From assembly GCA_949285425.1 (NCBI GenBank), contig CASEAJ010000004.1, positions 1 to 64,000 of the forward strand: a stretch of 64,000 bases of DNA. Reading direction: 5' to 3'. This DNA comes from an uncultured Porphyromonadaceae bacterium. GTDB taxonomy: Bacteria; Bacteroidota; Bacteroidia; Bacteroidales; Paludibacteraceae. Below, piece by piece: positions 9,320 through 19,262 of this stretch. The translations under genes and the position numbers were made by a program. Under the pieces are notes generated by a model. It did not search any database and was not told the origin of the DNA. It worked only from the letters and a program-made list of their open reading frames with translations. The first letter of the stretch is position 1; every line of letters starts with the position of its first letter.

Positions 9320-10954
9320 ATGTTACACCGACAGAAAACGCTACTTTTAATACTTGTATGCTGTTTTTCCTCCGTGCATTTTTCCATGTATTGCAAGCCA
9401 AACATGGAATTAGACTCCATATTACAAGAACTCGACCAAACCATTGATAAAAAGGATACATATGTAAAACAGAAGGAAGAGCATATTGCCGCTTTGGAGC
9501 AGATACTCACCATGAACGACATATCTGCCGACATTCGCTATGCGACCAATACGAAATTGTACGAAGAATACCTGCAATTCAAGCCCGATTCCGCCATTTT
9601 ACTCATGCAGGAAAACCTCGATTTGGCAGAACAGACCAATAACCGGCAATGGAAGGACGAGAGCATGATAAAGCTGGCATCCTTGTATTCGGTAGGAGGC
9701 CTGTATTTGGATGCCGAGCAATTGTTGGATTCAATAAACCCGGCCACTTTGCCAACCTCACTGAGGATTGTTTATTACGATGTCTATAAACAACTTTTCG
9801 CTTTTTATCCGGCCACACCAATGAGCAAGACCAAATACCGTCAATATCGGGATTCGTTACTTGCCAACCTTGACCCCGCCTCTAACAACTACAAAATAGT
9901 TTATTCGGAAACTCTTACAGAACAAGGCAAGACCCGTGAAGCCCGAGATGTACTGCTTCCCATGTTTGAAAAAGAAACGGAAGACACCCATTGGCGAGCC
10001 ATGTTGGCTTTTGCCATTGGCGAAACCTACCGCATGGAGAACGACTACGACGGGCAGAAAAAATACTATGCCATTTCCGCCATAGGCGACATAAAGAATG
10101 TCATCAAGGAAAACGCATCACTGCGTTCGCTCGGCATGGCCTTTTACAAGACGGGCCATGTGGAACGCGCCTATCGCTACGTACAGCAGTCTATGGCGGA
10201 TGCCGTGTTTTCCAACGCGCGTATGCGGACCATGGAGGTATCACAAGTTTTCCCCATTATCGAGCAGTCGTTTCGAGAAAAAATCTTTTCACAAAGCCAA
10301 CGCAGGTTCTATCTGTTGGTTTGCGTAGGGGTACTCTCATTCTTCCTTGTGTTGGCGGTCGTCTATGTCTACATTCAGTTGAAAAGGTTGAATCGTTTCC
10401 AGTGTTCACTTTCAGCCGCCAACAAGCAACTCCACGACCTGAACAAAACTCTGCAAAGCACAAACAGGGCCCTGTCGGAAGCAAATTTACTGAAAGAAAC
10501 ATACATCAGCCAATTTCTCGACATATGTTCCATGTACATCGACAAATTAGAGAAATACCAACATTCGTTAAACAGAAAAGCCTTAGAACGCGACTTCGAA
10601 GGCTTATGCCGAACATTGAAATCGAAGGACATGATAGAAAACGAGGTGAAAGAATTGTATGCTACCTTCGACCACATTTTCTTACATCTCTACCCTCATT
10701 TTGTTGAAGAATTCAATGCCTTGCTCTTGCCCGATGAGCGTTTCAATCTGAAGACGAACGATTTGCTCAATACCGAGCTACGCATATTCGCTCTCATGCG
10801 CCTTGGCATTAGCGACAGTTCAAAAATAGCGGCTTTCCTTCGTTATTCGGCTACCACCATTTACAACTACCGCACCCGAGTCCGAAACAAGTCGGCTGTA
10901 CCTCGTGATGAATTTGAAAACTATGTAATGAAAATAGGAAGTGTATCTTCTTGA
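9320..10954 (+). CDS. TPR-containing membrane regulator with C-terminal HTH (DUF6377/SusR-like)
   Basis: The 544-residue protein has an N-terminal hydrophobic leader, a helical region of TPR-like repeats (about 60-325), one membrane span (about 328-352), a coiled coil (about 353-410) and a C-terminal LuxR-type helix-turn-helix (ELRIFALMRLGISDSSKIAAFLRYSATTIYNYRTRVRNK, shown here only as about residues 490-530). This layout is known from SusR/DUF6377-type PUL regulators: a periplasmic sensor joined to a cytoplasmic DNA-binding domain. The start at 9320 is chosen because it gives the leader and follows the intact promoter box by about 25 nt. It sits between the two units that share a putative operator, so it is likely their activator. 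The ligand is not shown; an isomalto-oligosaccharide is a guess. Confidence 0.8.
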   Translation: MLHRQKTLLLILVCCFSSVHFSMYCKPNMELDSILQELDQTIDKKDTYVKQKEEHIAALEQILTMNDISADIRYATNTKLYEEYLQFKPDSAILLMQENLDLAEQTNNRQWKDESMIKLASLYSVGGLYLDAEQLLDSINPATLPTSLRIVYYDVYKQLFAFYPATPMSKTKYRQYRDSLLANLDPASNNYKIVYSETLTEQGKTREARDVLLPMFEKETEDTHWRAMLAFAIGETYRMENDYDGQKKYYAISAIGDIKNVIKENASLRSLGMAFYKTGHVERAYRYVQQSMADAVFSNARMRTMEVSQVFPIIEQSFREKIFSQSQRRFYLLVCVGVLSFFLVLAVVYVYIQLKRLNRFQCSLSAANKQLHDLNKTLQSTNRALSEANLLKETYISQFLDICSMYIDKLEKYQHSLNRKALERDFEGLCRTLKSKDMIENEVKELYATFDHIFLHLYPHFVEEFNALLLPDERFNLKTNDLLNTELRIFALMRLGISDSSKIAAFLRYSATTIYNYRTRVRNKSAVPRDEFENYVMKIGSVSS

Positions 10955-11162
10955 TGCGGAGGAGCCCTGTCCAAAAGTTCATGAAACCCACAAGAAACAT
11001 TCCACATAGCAGCCCAAACAAAAGCCGAATGGTATCTTACCTAAAAAAAATGAATGACATAACCTTTTTCCCATATCCAAATATCCGCAACATTCTTACA
11101 ATTGTTTGCGCACATGCCAAAATACGTGAAATATAGAAAAACAACCGTATTTCCCGGATATT

Positions 11163-11286
11163 TCCATCTACTTTTTCAGCCGAATCATATTTACGTAACA
11201 CAAAGGAAAACAAGTCATTTCACATTTATATCATCTATATTTTCTCTATATATATTTGCATTTCGTATACCTCGTACATAATTTTG
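11163..11286 (+). promoter_or_regulatory. Regulatory block and promoter of the SusE/F-SusC operon (PUL 1), copy 2
   Basis: Box A, CCATCTACTTTTT, is at 11164-11176 and box B, CATCTATATTTTCTCTATAT, at 11232-11251. The promoter is close to consensus: TTTG at 11255-11258, 20 nt, then TAATTTTG at 11279-11286. Box B ends just before the -33 element, the position expected for an activator that contacts RNA polymerase. Matching offsets in the block before GH31 (4753-4877) support a shared regulator. Apart from this block, 10955-11340 holds no gene. Confidence 0.7.
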
Positions 11287-11340
11287 TCAATACGAAACGG
11301 AAACAACAATTTCAAACTATCAATAAAAAAACATGTTATC

Positions 11341-13050
11341 ATGAAAAAGAGTTTATTTTCTTTTCTAACTGCCATTTTCCTGGGCAGTACGCTTTCTTTA
11401 TCTGCAGTAGATAATCTGTACATTGTGGGCAATGCCATTGGCGATGGTGTTGGATCGAATGTGTGCAACTGGAATGGAGAAAACGCTCCTTTAATGTATG
11501 CAGAGGGTAACGATGTATTTTCTTGTACCGCCTACTTCACAGCCGATAAGAATTTCAAATTTATGGAAACACCCACTTGGGGAGGTCAGTATTACAACGG
11601 TGCAGGTGCCACCGGTTACCTGACTGTAGGCACCAATGGCACATTGACCAAAGATGGAAACGGAGACTACCAATTCATGATGCAAGAAAGCGGATGGTAT
11701 AAAATCACCTGCGACTTGCAAAACCTGACCATCAAGGCAGAGAAAAAAGACAACGGTGACGAGCAACCTTTGCGATACCAGGCTCTTTACCTTGTGGGAG
11801 GTGCGGCTCCTGGCGAATGGAATGTAGAAAAAGGCATTCGTTTGGAAAACCAAGGCAACTCCCTCTATGTGGGCGAAACCTTTTTATCGGCAGGTGATTT
11901 CAAACTGACCGTAAATCAATTCCTTGGACTTGCCAACGAGTATTCCTTCTTCCGCGATGCTACCGACTCCGGAAAAGTGAGCCGTGATGCCACCGATGAC
12001 CGCAAGTGGAGTGTACCGGAAGCCGGTTATTACACGCTCACCGTCGATTTGTCGACCTCCAGTATCTCATTCGTCAAAAACGAAGAATGCGGTCTAGACC
12101 TCTTCGTAATAGGCGATGCGACTTTTGGCGGTTGGAGTACGAACGATGCGCCCATGATGGACAAAAAAGGCCATGTCTATACTTATTATGGTTATATGAA
12201 GGCGGATGCTGAATTTAAATTCCTGACGGTACGTGAATTCGGTTGGAGCAACCACATCCAATTAATCAATGCAGCCGGAGAAACTTCAACCATTCAAGAT
12301 TCTCAAGCTACATTGAAAGCAGCTTTTGAAGTAAAGAATGAAGGAGGCAGCACCACAAACGACCATAAATTCAAATTAGCGGAGGCCGGTAATTACAAAT
12401 TGACATGCGACTTGAACACCTTGACCTTGACGGTGGAAAAGCTACCATATCAGGACAGCGAAATACATTATTCTGCCCTCTACATGGTAGGCACAGCCAC
12501 TCCGGACAACGAACAATCCGAAACATTCCGGGATAAAGCTGTAAAACTCGTTTCCAATGGCGACAACACCTATACCGCAAATGATGTGGCCTTAACAACC
12601 GGCGTGTTCAAACTACTCAGCGCCTGCGACCTAGGCTGGAATACAATTCACCTTCATCCCACTGCGGACGATGCGACAAAAATAACCACAGATGCAACAG
12701 ATGACCGTAAATGGAGCATCGAAACAGCCGGCCAGTATGACATTACCGCCAATTTGGCCAACATGACCATTTCCATAGTGAAACAAGAAGAAGGCCCTGG
12801 CACTGGTCTGGTTTTGTCTGAAACAGATGGAAACGTGCAAATTTCTTCTCACAATGGCACAATAGAAGTGTTTATGCCCGGTTTGTCCGCATCCTCTATT
12901 GATATCATGGATCTCTCCGGAAAAGTGCTGTATTCCATGTCCGGAGCAAACGACTATCTCTGCTTGGGTCGTGACATGCAACAAGGTTTATACATTGTGC
13001 GCATGAATATCAACGGGCAAGTGACAGCTAAAAAAATAATGGTGAAATAA
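11341..13050 (+). CDS. SusE/SusF-like protein with four binding modules and T9SS-like C-terminal domain
   Basis: This 569-residue secreted protein (signal peptide MKKSLFSFLTAIFLGSTLSLS) carries four SusE/F-type modules that begin near residues 23, 139, 257 and 378, each starting with an LYxVG or LFVIG strand. Two contain the near-identical stretch DATDDRKWS. The last 80 residues (IDIMDLSGKVLYSM...QGLYIVRMN...KKIMVK) look like a T9SS sorting domain, and there is no lipobox. It is the first gene of the SusC operon. By analogy to SusE/SusF it should bind alpha-glucan, but in released or T9SS-anchored form. The start at 11341 is preferred to an upstream ATG because it begins the signal peptide. 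Confidence 0.78.
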   Translation: MKKSLFSFLTAIFLGSTLSLSAVDNLYIVGNAIGDGVGSNVCNWNGENAPLMYAEGNDVFSCTAYFTADKNFKFMETPTWGGQYYNGAGATGYLTVGTNGTLTKDGNGDYQFMMQESGWYKITCDLQNLTIKAEKKDNGDEQPLRYQALYLVGGAAPGEWNVEKGIRLENQGNSLYVGETFLSAGDFKLTVNQFLGLANEYSFFRDATDSGKVSRDATDDRKWSVPEAGYYTLTVDLSTSSISFVKNEECGLDLFVIGDATFGGWSTNDAPMMDKKGHVYTYYGYMKADAEFKFLTVREFGWSNHIQLINAAGETSTIQDSQATLKAAFEVKNEGGSTTNDHKFKLAEAGNYKLTCDLNTLTLTVEKLPYQDSEIHYSALYMVGTATPDNEQSETFRDKAVKLVSNGDNTYTANDVALTTGVFKLLSACDLGWNTIHLHPTADDATKITTDATDDRKWSIETAGQYDITANLANMTISIVKQEEGPGTGLVLSETDGNVQISSHNGTIEVFMPGLSASSIDIMDLSGKVLYSMSGANDYLCLGRDMQQGLYIVRMNINGQVTAKKIMVK

Positions 13051-13148
13051 ATCCCGATAATGCGAATATTATCAGACTAGTATCTTTTGACGGGGGTGCT
13101 ATGCACCTTCGCCAAAGATGTCTTTCCTAATAACTAAAAACAGACAGC

Positions 13149-16100
13149 ATGAACATGAAACAAAACGTTTGGCAACATAGTCTCAAGCTATTGTGCCTGC
13201 TCATCCTCATACCTTTCTGTAGGTGCCTTTTCGCACAGGAAGGAGAAAAGGTCGTGACCGGCACCATACTTGACCCACAAGGCTTAAGTGTTATCGGAGC
13301 CTCTATCATGGTGGAAGGTACCACAACAGGAACGACTACCGATTTCGACGGTAATTTTTCATTGAATGTCACAGAAGGAAGCACCCTTGTCATTTCTTAT
13401 TTGGGCTATACCACGCAACATATTGTGGTTGACGCCCGCACACACTATGCCATTACACTTCATGAAGACCAACAGCAGTTGGAAGAAGTTGTTGTAATAG
13501 GTTATGGTACAATGAAGAAAAACGACTTGACCGGTGCCATTTCGTCCGTGTCATCGAAAGATCTGATGAAACAGCCATCGTCCAGCCTCGGTGCTGCCTT
13601 GCAAGGTCGTGCCACCGGCTTGCAAGTTGTTTCAAACGGTGTACCGGGTGACAATGTATCCATGAAAATACGCGGTGTAGGCTCCATTGTCGGGAGCGAC
13701 CCTTTATTGGTGATTGATGGTGTGCCGACCGATGTACCATTGAACATGATCAACATGGACGATGTGGAAAGCGTCAACGTACTGAAAGATGCCTCTGCTA
13801 CGGCTATCTACGGTTCGCGCGGTGCTTATGGAGTCATTATCATCACAACCAAGAAGGGAGAGGCCAACTCGACACCACGCATTAACTTCAAGGCATCTTA
13901 TGGTGTAGAATCGGTTATGCGTACATTAAACCTGTTAAATGCCAAACAGTTTGCCTCTCTACACAATGAAATGATGCTTGCCAACGGACAGCCACAATAT
14001 GTCGCGTTCAAAGATCCGGAAGCATTGGGTGTCGGAACCCGCTGGGTAGACGAGCTGTATCAAATGGGACAGATGCAAAACTATTCCATGAATTACTCGG
14101 GAGGAAACGAACGCACGACTTATTATGTATCGGCAGCCTATTTTAAACAGGAAGGTATTGTCCGCACCACCAACTACGACCGTTTCACCATCCAATCCAA
14201 TTTGGACACCAAACTGTTCGATTGGCTGAAACTGGGCAACAAGCTGTCATTGAACCACGACATCAAAGGACGTGGCGAATATAACATTAAGAATACTATG
14301 CTGGCATTACCCACTCAGCCCATTAAAAACGAAGACGGCTCTTGGGCTGGACCTGTAGGACAAACCATGTACGTGGGCGACATTACTAACCCCATAGGGA
14401 AAATGTTGACCAACAGTTCTACCACAAAAGGCTATAACCTTTTGGGCAACATCTATGCAGAAATAACCCCGTGGGAGTGGTTGACATTCAAATCGGTGGC
14501 GGGTGTACAAGCCTTGTTCTGGGATGAGAAAAGTTGGACTCCGCAATACAACTGGGAACCGACCCCCCAAGAAGAGTCTGCTGCCTCTCGCAAATACAAC
14601 AAAAGCCTGACCTGGCTGTGGGACAACACGTTGACATTCAACAAGACTTTTGCCGACAAACATCAATTGAGTGTCATGGTGGGCTCTTCGTCACAAACCA
14701 ACACTTACGAATACCTTGGTGGAAACATTATGGGCTTCATCAGTGAAAACGCGCAGCAAATGGACAACGGAACTTTGGAACCGACTGTATCAGGTAACGG
14801 GAGCGACTGGGCATTGCTCTCCTTTCTCGGGCGCTTGAACTATACTTACGACAACAAATACCTGATTACCGCCACCATACGTCGCGACGGTTCATCACGT
14901 TTCAGCCGAGCTAACCGCTGGGCAAGTTTCCCTTCCGTAGCTTTGGCTTGGCGCTTGTCGGAAGAACAGTTTTTCAACAAGAATTTTGTATTGAGCGACT
15001 TGAAATTGAGAGCAGGTTACGGACTGACCGGTAATCAGGCAAGCGTGGGCAATTACGCTTCTGCCACCGTATGGCAAACCGTACAATACAATTTCAACGG
15101 GAACCCAGTCAACGCCCTTGCACCAACAGTAATGCCTAACCCTAATGTCCGCTGGGAAGAAGTGGAACAATGGAACGTAGGTGCCGACCTTACCTTGTTG
15201 GATGCACGATTGAATTTGAACTTGGATGCATATATCAAAAACACCAACGACATGTTGGTCGATATGTCTGTACCTATATTTACCGGTTATTCAGACGTGA
15301 GTGTTCCCAAAATCAACGCAGGAAAAATGCGTAACCGTGGTTTTGAAATCGGTCTGGTATCATACAATTTCACCGGCGATTTCTCATGGACCACCACCAT
15401 CAATGCCTCATTCAACGAAAACACCATTATGAGTCTAAACGACGATGTACCCATCTACTTCAACAACAATATTCATGCAGTGGGACATCCGGCCAGTTCA
15501 TTTTACGGATACGTAACCGATGGTATATTTCAGACACAAGAAGATGTGGACAAACATGCCATACAAATAGCCGGTAACGACCCTTACAACCGCACATCGC
15601 CAGGCGATATCCGTTTTAAGGACTTGAACAGCGATGGTATTATCAATGAAGATGACCGCACATTTTTAGGTGACCCTACCCCCGATTGGATTTTCTCGAT
15701 GAACAACTCGTTTGAATGGAAAGGTTTCGATTTGGAAATCTTCTTGCAAGGGGTAGCAGGTAACCAAATATACAACTCAAACAGAGCCTCGTTAGAAGCC
15801 ATGTCCGTAGCGCAAAACCAAATGACCAGTGTGTTGGATCGTTGGCGTGGCGAGGGAACCAGTAACACCATGCCGCGCGCTGTGTTCGGCGACCCGAACC
15901 AGAACAACCGTACTTCCAACCGTTTCGTGGAAGACGGATCTTACCTGCGTTTGAAAAACATCACGCTGGGCTACACCTTGCCGAATCATTTAACAAAAAA
16001 AGCCTTGTTGTCCAATGTAAGAGTATATGTGTCTGGACAAAACCTTTTGACTCTGACCCGTTATTCAGGACTTGACCCGGAAATTTCATCGGGCACTGGC

Positions 16101-16163
16101 AATGATGACAATCTGTATCCTGTCTCACGTAACGTTACACTCGGATTGAATATTACCTTTTAA
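13149..16163 (+). CDS. SusC-like TonB-dependent transporter (PUL 1)
   Basis: The protein has 1004 residues: a signal peptide, a carboxypeptidase-regulatory-like domain (VTGTILDPQGLSVIGASIMV), a TonB box region (EEVVVIGYG), a plug with LKDASATAIYGSRGAYGVI, and a 22-strand barrel ending in aromatic LGLNITF. These are the hallmarks of SusC. With its SusD partner 23 nt downstream it forms the outer-membrane pump that takes up oligosaccharides using TonB energy. The genes on either side (binding proteins, GH66, GH97, GH31) suggest alpha-1,6-glucan pieces as cargo. The 98-nt gap before it shows no strong promoter, so it is probably read from 11255-11286. Confidence 0.95.
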   Translation: MNMKQNVWQHSLKLLCLLILIPFCRCLFAQEGEKVVTGTILDPQGLSVIGASIMVEGTTTGTTTDFDGNFSLNVTEGSTLVISYLGYTTQHIVVDARTHYAITLHEDQQQLEEVVVIGYGTMKKNDLTGAISSVSSKDLMKQPSSSLGAALQGRATGLQVVSNGVPGDNVSMKIRGVGSIVGSDPLLVIDGVPTDVPLNMINMDDVESVNVLKDASATAIYGSRGAYGVIIITTKKGEANSTPRINFKASYGVESVMRTLNLLNAKQFASLHNEMMLANGQPQYVAFKDPEALGVGTRWVDELYQMGQMQNYSMNYSGGNERTTYYVSAAYFKQEGIVRTTNYDRFTIQSNLDTKLFDWLKLGNKLSLNHDIKGRGEYNIKNTMLALPTQPIKNEDGSWAGPVGQTMYVGDITNPIGKMLTNSSTTKGYNLLGNIYAEITPWEWLTFKSVAGVQALFWDEKSWTPQYNWEPTPQEESAASRKYNKSLTWLWDNTLTFNKTFADKHQLSVMVGSSSQTNTYEYLGGNIMGFISENAQQMDNGTLEPTVSGNGSDWALLSFLGRLNYTYDNKYLITATIRRDGSSRFSRANRWASFPSVALAWRLSEEQFFNKNFVLSDLKLRAGYGLTGNQASVGNYASATVWQTVQYNFNGNPVNALAPTVMPNPNVRWEEVEQWNVGADLTLLDARLNLNLDAYIKNTNDMLVDMSVPIFTGYSDVSVPKINAGKMRNRGFEIGLVSYNFTGDFSWTTTINASFNENTIMSLNDDVPIYFNNNIHAVGHPASSFYGYVTDGIFQTQEDVDKHAIQIAGNDPYNRTSPGDIRFKDLNSDGIINEDDRTFLGDPTPDWIFSMNNSFEWKGFDLEIFLQGVAGNQIYNSNRASLEAMSVAQNQMTSVLDRWRGEGTSNTMPRAVFGDPNQNNRTSNRFVEDGSYLRLKNITLGYTLPNHLTKKALLSNVRVYVSGQNLLTLTRYSGLDPEISSGTGNDDNLYPVSRNVTLGLNITF

Positions 16164-16186
16164 CAACATAAATAAATTAAACGTCT

Positions 16187-17668
16187 ATGAAACTATATAA
16201 GCATATATTAATCGGGGTTATATCCTGCATGTGTCTAACCGGCTGCGATGGTTTTCTTGACCGGGATCCTTGGGACTCCATAGATGCCAGTAAAGGTTTT
16301 CAGAACGAAAACGAAGCAATTGCTGCAGTAAATGGAGCCTACCAACCGTTGCAATGGCCCAAATTGTACAACATGCGCATGTGGACGCTCGACATCATGG
16401 CCGGTAACAGTGTAGTGGGTGCCGGTGGCGGTACGGACGGCATCGAAACCATACAATTGTCAAACTTCATCACCACCTCCGACAATTTCGGAGCACTTGA
16501 CTTATATCGGGGACCAGCGCCTGGTATTCTCCGTTGTAACAATGTGCTCAAATACGTGCCAGACATGGATATGGACGAAAACTTGAAAAACCGTTGTTTA
16601 GGTGAAGCACATTTCTTGCGGGCGCATTATTATTTTATTCTGGTACGATTGTTCGGCGGTGTTCCTAAAATCACCGAACCGGTTGACCCTGCTGGCAATT
16701 TAAAGCCTTTCCGTGACTCCGCCGAGGAGATTTATAAATTAATTATAAGCGATTTGAACGAAGCAATTCGTTTGTTGCCAAACAAAAGTTCTTACACAGC
16801 CGAAAACTTAGGTCGCGCCACCAGCGAGGCTGCCATGGGCGAATTGGCAAGAGTGTTCATCACACGCGGAGAAAACTACGAACGGGTCATAAACCTGTGC
16901 GATTCTATCGCAGATCTGGGTTATTCTTTGAACGATGATTACAGTGACAATTTCAATCCAGAAAAAGAAAACGGACAAGAGTCAATTTTTGAAGTGCAGT
17001 ATTACGGAAAGACAAATTATGACTTTTGGAGCAATGAAAACCAAGCCTCTTGGTTAAGCACCTACACCGGTCCCCGTAACTCGGGCTTGGTGGCAGGAGG
17101 ATGGGGTTGGAATCAACCTACCGGTGAGTTTGTCAGCCAATATGAAGAAGGTGACGTGCGCAAGGCGAAAACCGTGCTTTCCAATGGTGACGTATTCGAT
17201 GGACAGATTTATTCTTCCGCCTATTCCACCACCGGTTATAATCTACGCAAGTTCCTCGTACCAAAATCCATATCCATCGACTACAACACCAGTCCTGCCA
17301 ATTTCGTCGTATTGCGTTACGCAGAAGTACTACTTATGAAGGCAGAAGCGTTGAATGAATTAGGACGTGTCAGCGATGCCGAAGTTCCTTTGTATGAGGT
17401 ACGTCAACGTGCCGGACTGACCGACCGCAGTGACATTGAGGGACTCTCTCAAAATGAAATGCGCAAACGGATTTTTCAGGAACGCCGTTTGGAACTCGCT
17501 TTCGAAGGACATAGATGGTTTGACCTTATCCGCATGAAAAATGGTGGCGGACTTACGTTCTTGCATTCCATAGGCAAAACAAATGCCCAAGAAAAACATT
17601 TGTTGTTGCCTATTCCTTTGCAGGAAATACAAGCCAATACGAACTTGACACAGAACCCCGGATATTAA
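16187..17668 (+). CDS. SusD-like glycan-binding lipoprotein (PUL 1)
   Basis: The 493-residue protein has a lipoprotein signal (SCMCLTGC) followed by DGFLDRDPWD, the usual SusD opening, a helical TPR-like core (FLRAHYYFILVRLFGGVP), and the C-terminal RRLELAFEGHRWFDLIR and NPGY motifs of the SusD/RagB family. It would cap the SusC barrel at the cell surface and bind the glycan before import. It lies 23 nt after SusC and 21 nt before the SusE-like gene. Binding specificity cannot be read from the sequence but is inferred to be alpha-glucan from the GH66 in the same operon. Confidence 0.95.
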   Translation: MKLYKHILIGVISCMCLTGCDGFLDRDPWDSIDASKGFQNENEAIAAVNGAYQPLQWPKLYNMRMWTLDIMAGNSVVGAGGGTDGIETIQLSNFITTSDNFGALDLYRGPAPGILRCNNVLKYVPDMDMDENLKNRCLGEAHFLRAHYYFILVRLFGGVPKITEPVDPAGNLKPFRDSAEEIYKLIISDLNEAIRLLPNKSSYTAENLGRATSEAAMGELARVFITRGENYERVINLCDSIADLGYSLNDDYSDNFNPEKENGQESIFEVQYYGKTNYDFWSNENQASWLSTYTGPRNSGLVAGGWGWNQPTGEFVSQYEEGDVRKAKTVLSNGDVFDGQIYSSAYSTTGYNLRKFLVPKSISIDYNTSPANFVVLRYAEVLLMKAEALNELGRVSDAEVPLYEVRQRAGLTDRSDIEGLSQNEMRKRIFQERRLELAFEGHRWFDLIRMKNGGGLTFLHSIGKTNAQEKHLLLPIPLQEIQANTNLTQNPGY

Positions 17669-17689
17669 CCCTTTTATATAAGATTCTAC

Positions 17690-19243
17690 ATGAAACGGAC
17701 AAAACTATATTGCTTAGCAATGTGCTTGTGTCAATTGTGGGCTTTCACAGGTTGCGTGGACCCGATTGCTGAAAACAAGCCGGAAGAAGAACTGTTGCTG
17801 AAGGCCTCAACGGAAAACGTGGTTTTAAGCCAACAGTCGGAACAAGACGAAGCACTCAAACTGTCGTGGGGTGCAGGAAGTAACCATGGAACCGGTTCTG
17901 CCATACATTATATATTGGAAATGGATCTTGCCGGAAACAACTTCGAAGCCGGCATGAAAGACACTTTGGGAAAAACCGACTCACATTTCATTTCTTACTC
18001 GCACAAAGAGTTAAATGATACCATCCTACCGTACTATTGGAACATCCACTCGGAGGAAGAAAAGGAATATGAGTTCGAGGCACGTATCATTGCCGACGTA
18101 GTCGACCCCACCGTAGACACACAAATATCGAACGTGGTTAAATTCAAAATAAAAACCTACAAAAGCCGTCAGCTGAGCCTGTTTATGTTGGGCAGTTCCA
18201 CGCAAGGTGGCTGGACCATATCGAGGTCCACACTCGTGCCACGCAAAGAGGATAGTCTGGACGAATTTGAATGGACCGGCAAACTGAAGGCCGGTGAAAT
18301 CAAATTTCTCTGCCAAAGCATAGACAATATGTGGTGGCCGGGTTATGTGTGTGACCCATCGGCCGACCCGAATGTAAACGTAAGCATGGCAGTTCCTGAA
18401 TATACGGGTAAACTGGCTTTCCACGAAAATGATCCGGGAGGCGAAAATGACATAAAGTTCCTCATTTCCACACCTGGAAAATACACCATCTATCTGAACA
18501 CAGCTACACTTGAAATCAAATGTACACTGTTGGAAATGGGTGACCCGCAATTGTTCCTCATCGGTCCGGCAACCGATGCCGATTGGAGTTTGGATGCCAT
18601 CGGAGCATACGAGATGGACTATGCCGACAAAACATTTACTTGGGAAGGTGAGCTGAACGCAGGAGAATTACGCTTCGTATGCCAGCAAAGTTCTTTCTGG
18701 CCCGGATATGTGAAGGATGCACTGAATGAAAACAAGGTGAAGTATTATACCGACGTACCTCCCGATGGCGAAGACTTGAAATTCAACATCCCTGCTGCCG
18801 GCACGTATCGCATCATTTTGAACATCGAGACACTCGACATAAGCATAGAGCCGACCGGAGGAACTGTCATTCCGGAAGACCCGGACTATTCACAAGTCTG
18901 GGTAATTGGCAGTGCCACCGAGTACGATTGGAGTTGGGACAACATGGGACGTATGGAACAAGATCCAACGGATTCCAATCGTTTCACATGGACAGGCAAA
19001 TTGAAAGAAGGAGAAATCAAGTTTCCTCTAGACAACACAAAAGCTTTCCTCGGCATGTGCGTAGTGGCAAAAGAACAGGACAACACGCCCATAGGTGAAA
19101 ACCTGGACTTTGCAATCGAAGAAATAGTGAAAAACAATGTCAATGGAGCCGACCGCAAATGGGCTGTCAACGCCGATGCTGCCGGAACCTACACCATTAC
19201 CATTGATTTCAAAACGAATAAAATATCATTTGTCAAACAATAA
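17690..19243 (+). CDS. SusE-like surface lipoprotein with three binding modules
   Basis: This 517-residue lipoprotein (lipobox FTGC at about residues 18-21) has an N-terminal Ig/FnIII-like domain (about 35-155) followed by three SusE/F-type modules. They begin LFMLGSSTQGGW, LFLIGPATDADW and VWVIGSATEYDW, and two share WPGYVxD. It has no T9SS domain, in contrast to the other two SusE/F-like proteins of this locus. It is in the classical SusE position after SusD and would bind alpha-glucan at the cell surface. The gene starts 21 nt after SusD and is followed 19 nt later by the dextranase. Confidence 0.85.
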   Translation: MKRTKLYCLAMCLCQLWAFTGCVDPIAENKPEEELLLKASTENVVLSQQSEQDEALKLSWGAGSNHGTGSAIHYILEMDLAGNNFEAGMKDTLGKTDSHFISYSHKELNDTILPYYWNIHSEEEKEYEFEARIIADVVDPTVDTQISNVVKFKIKTYKSRQLSLFMLGSSTQGGWTISRSTLVPRKEDSLDEFEWTGKLKAGEIKFLCQSIDNMWWPGYVCDPSADPNVNVSMAVPEYTGKLAFHENDPGGENDIKFLISTPGKYTIYLNTATLEIKCTLLEMGDPQLFLIGPATDADWSLDAIGAYEMDYADKTFTWEGELNAGELRFVCQQSSFWPGYVKDALNENKVKYYTDVPPDGEDLKFNIPAAGTYRIILNIETLDISIEPTGGTVIPEDPDYSQVWVIGSATEYDWSWDNMGRMEQDPTDSNRFTWTGKLKEGEIKFPLDNTKAFLGMCVVAKEQDNTPIGENLDFAIEEIVKNNVNGADRKWAVNADAAGTYTITIDFKTNKISFVKQ

Positions 19244-19262
19244 AAAAACATAAGAACCTGAT

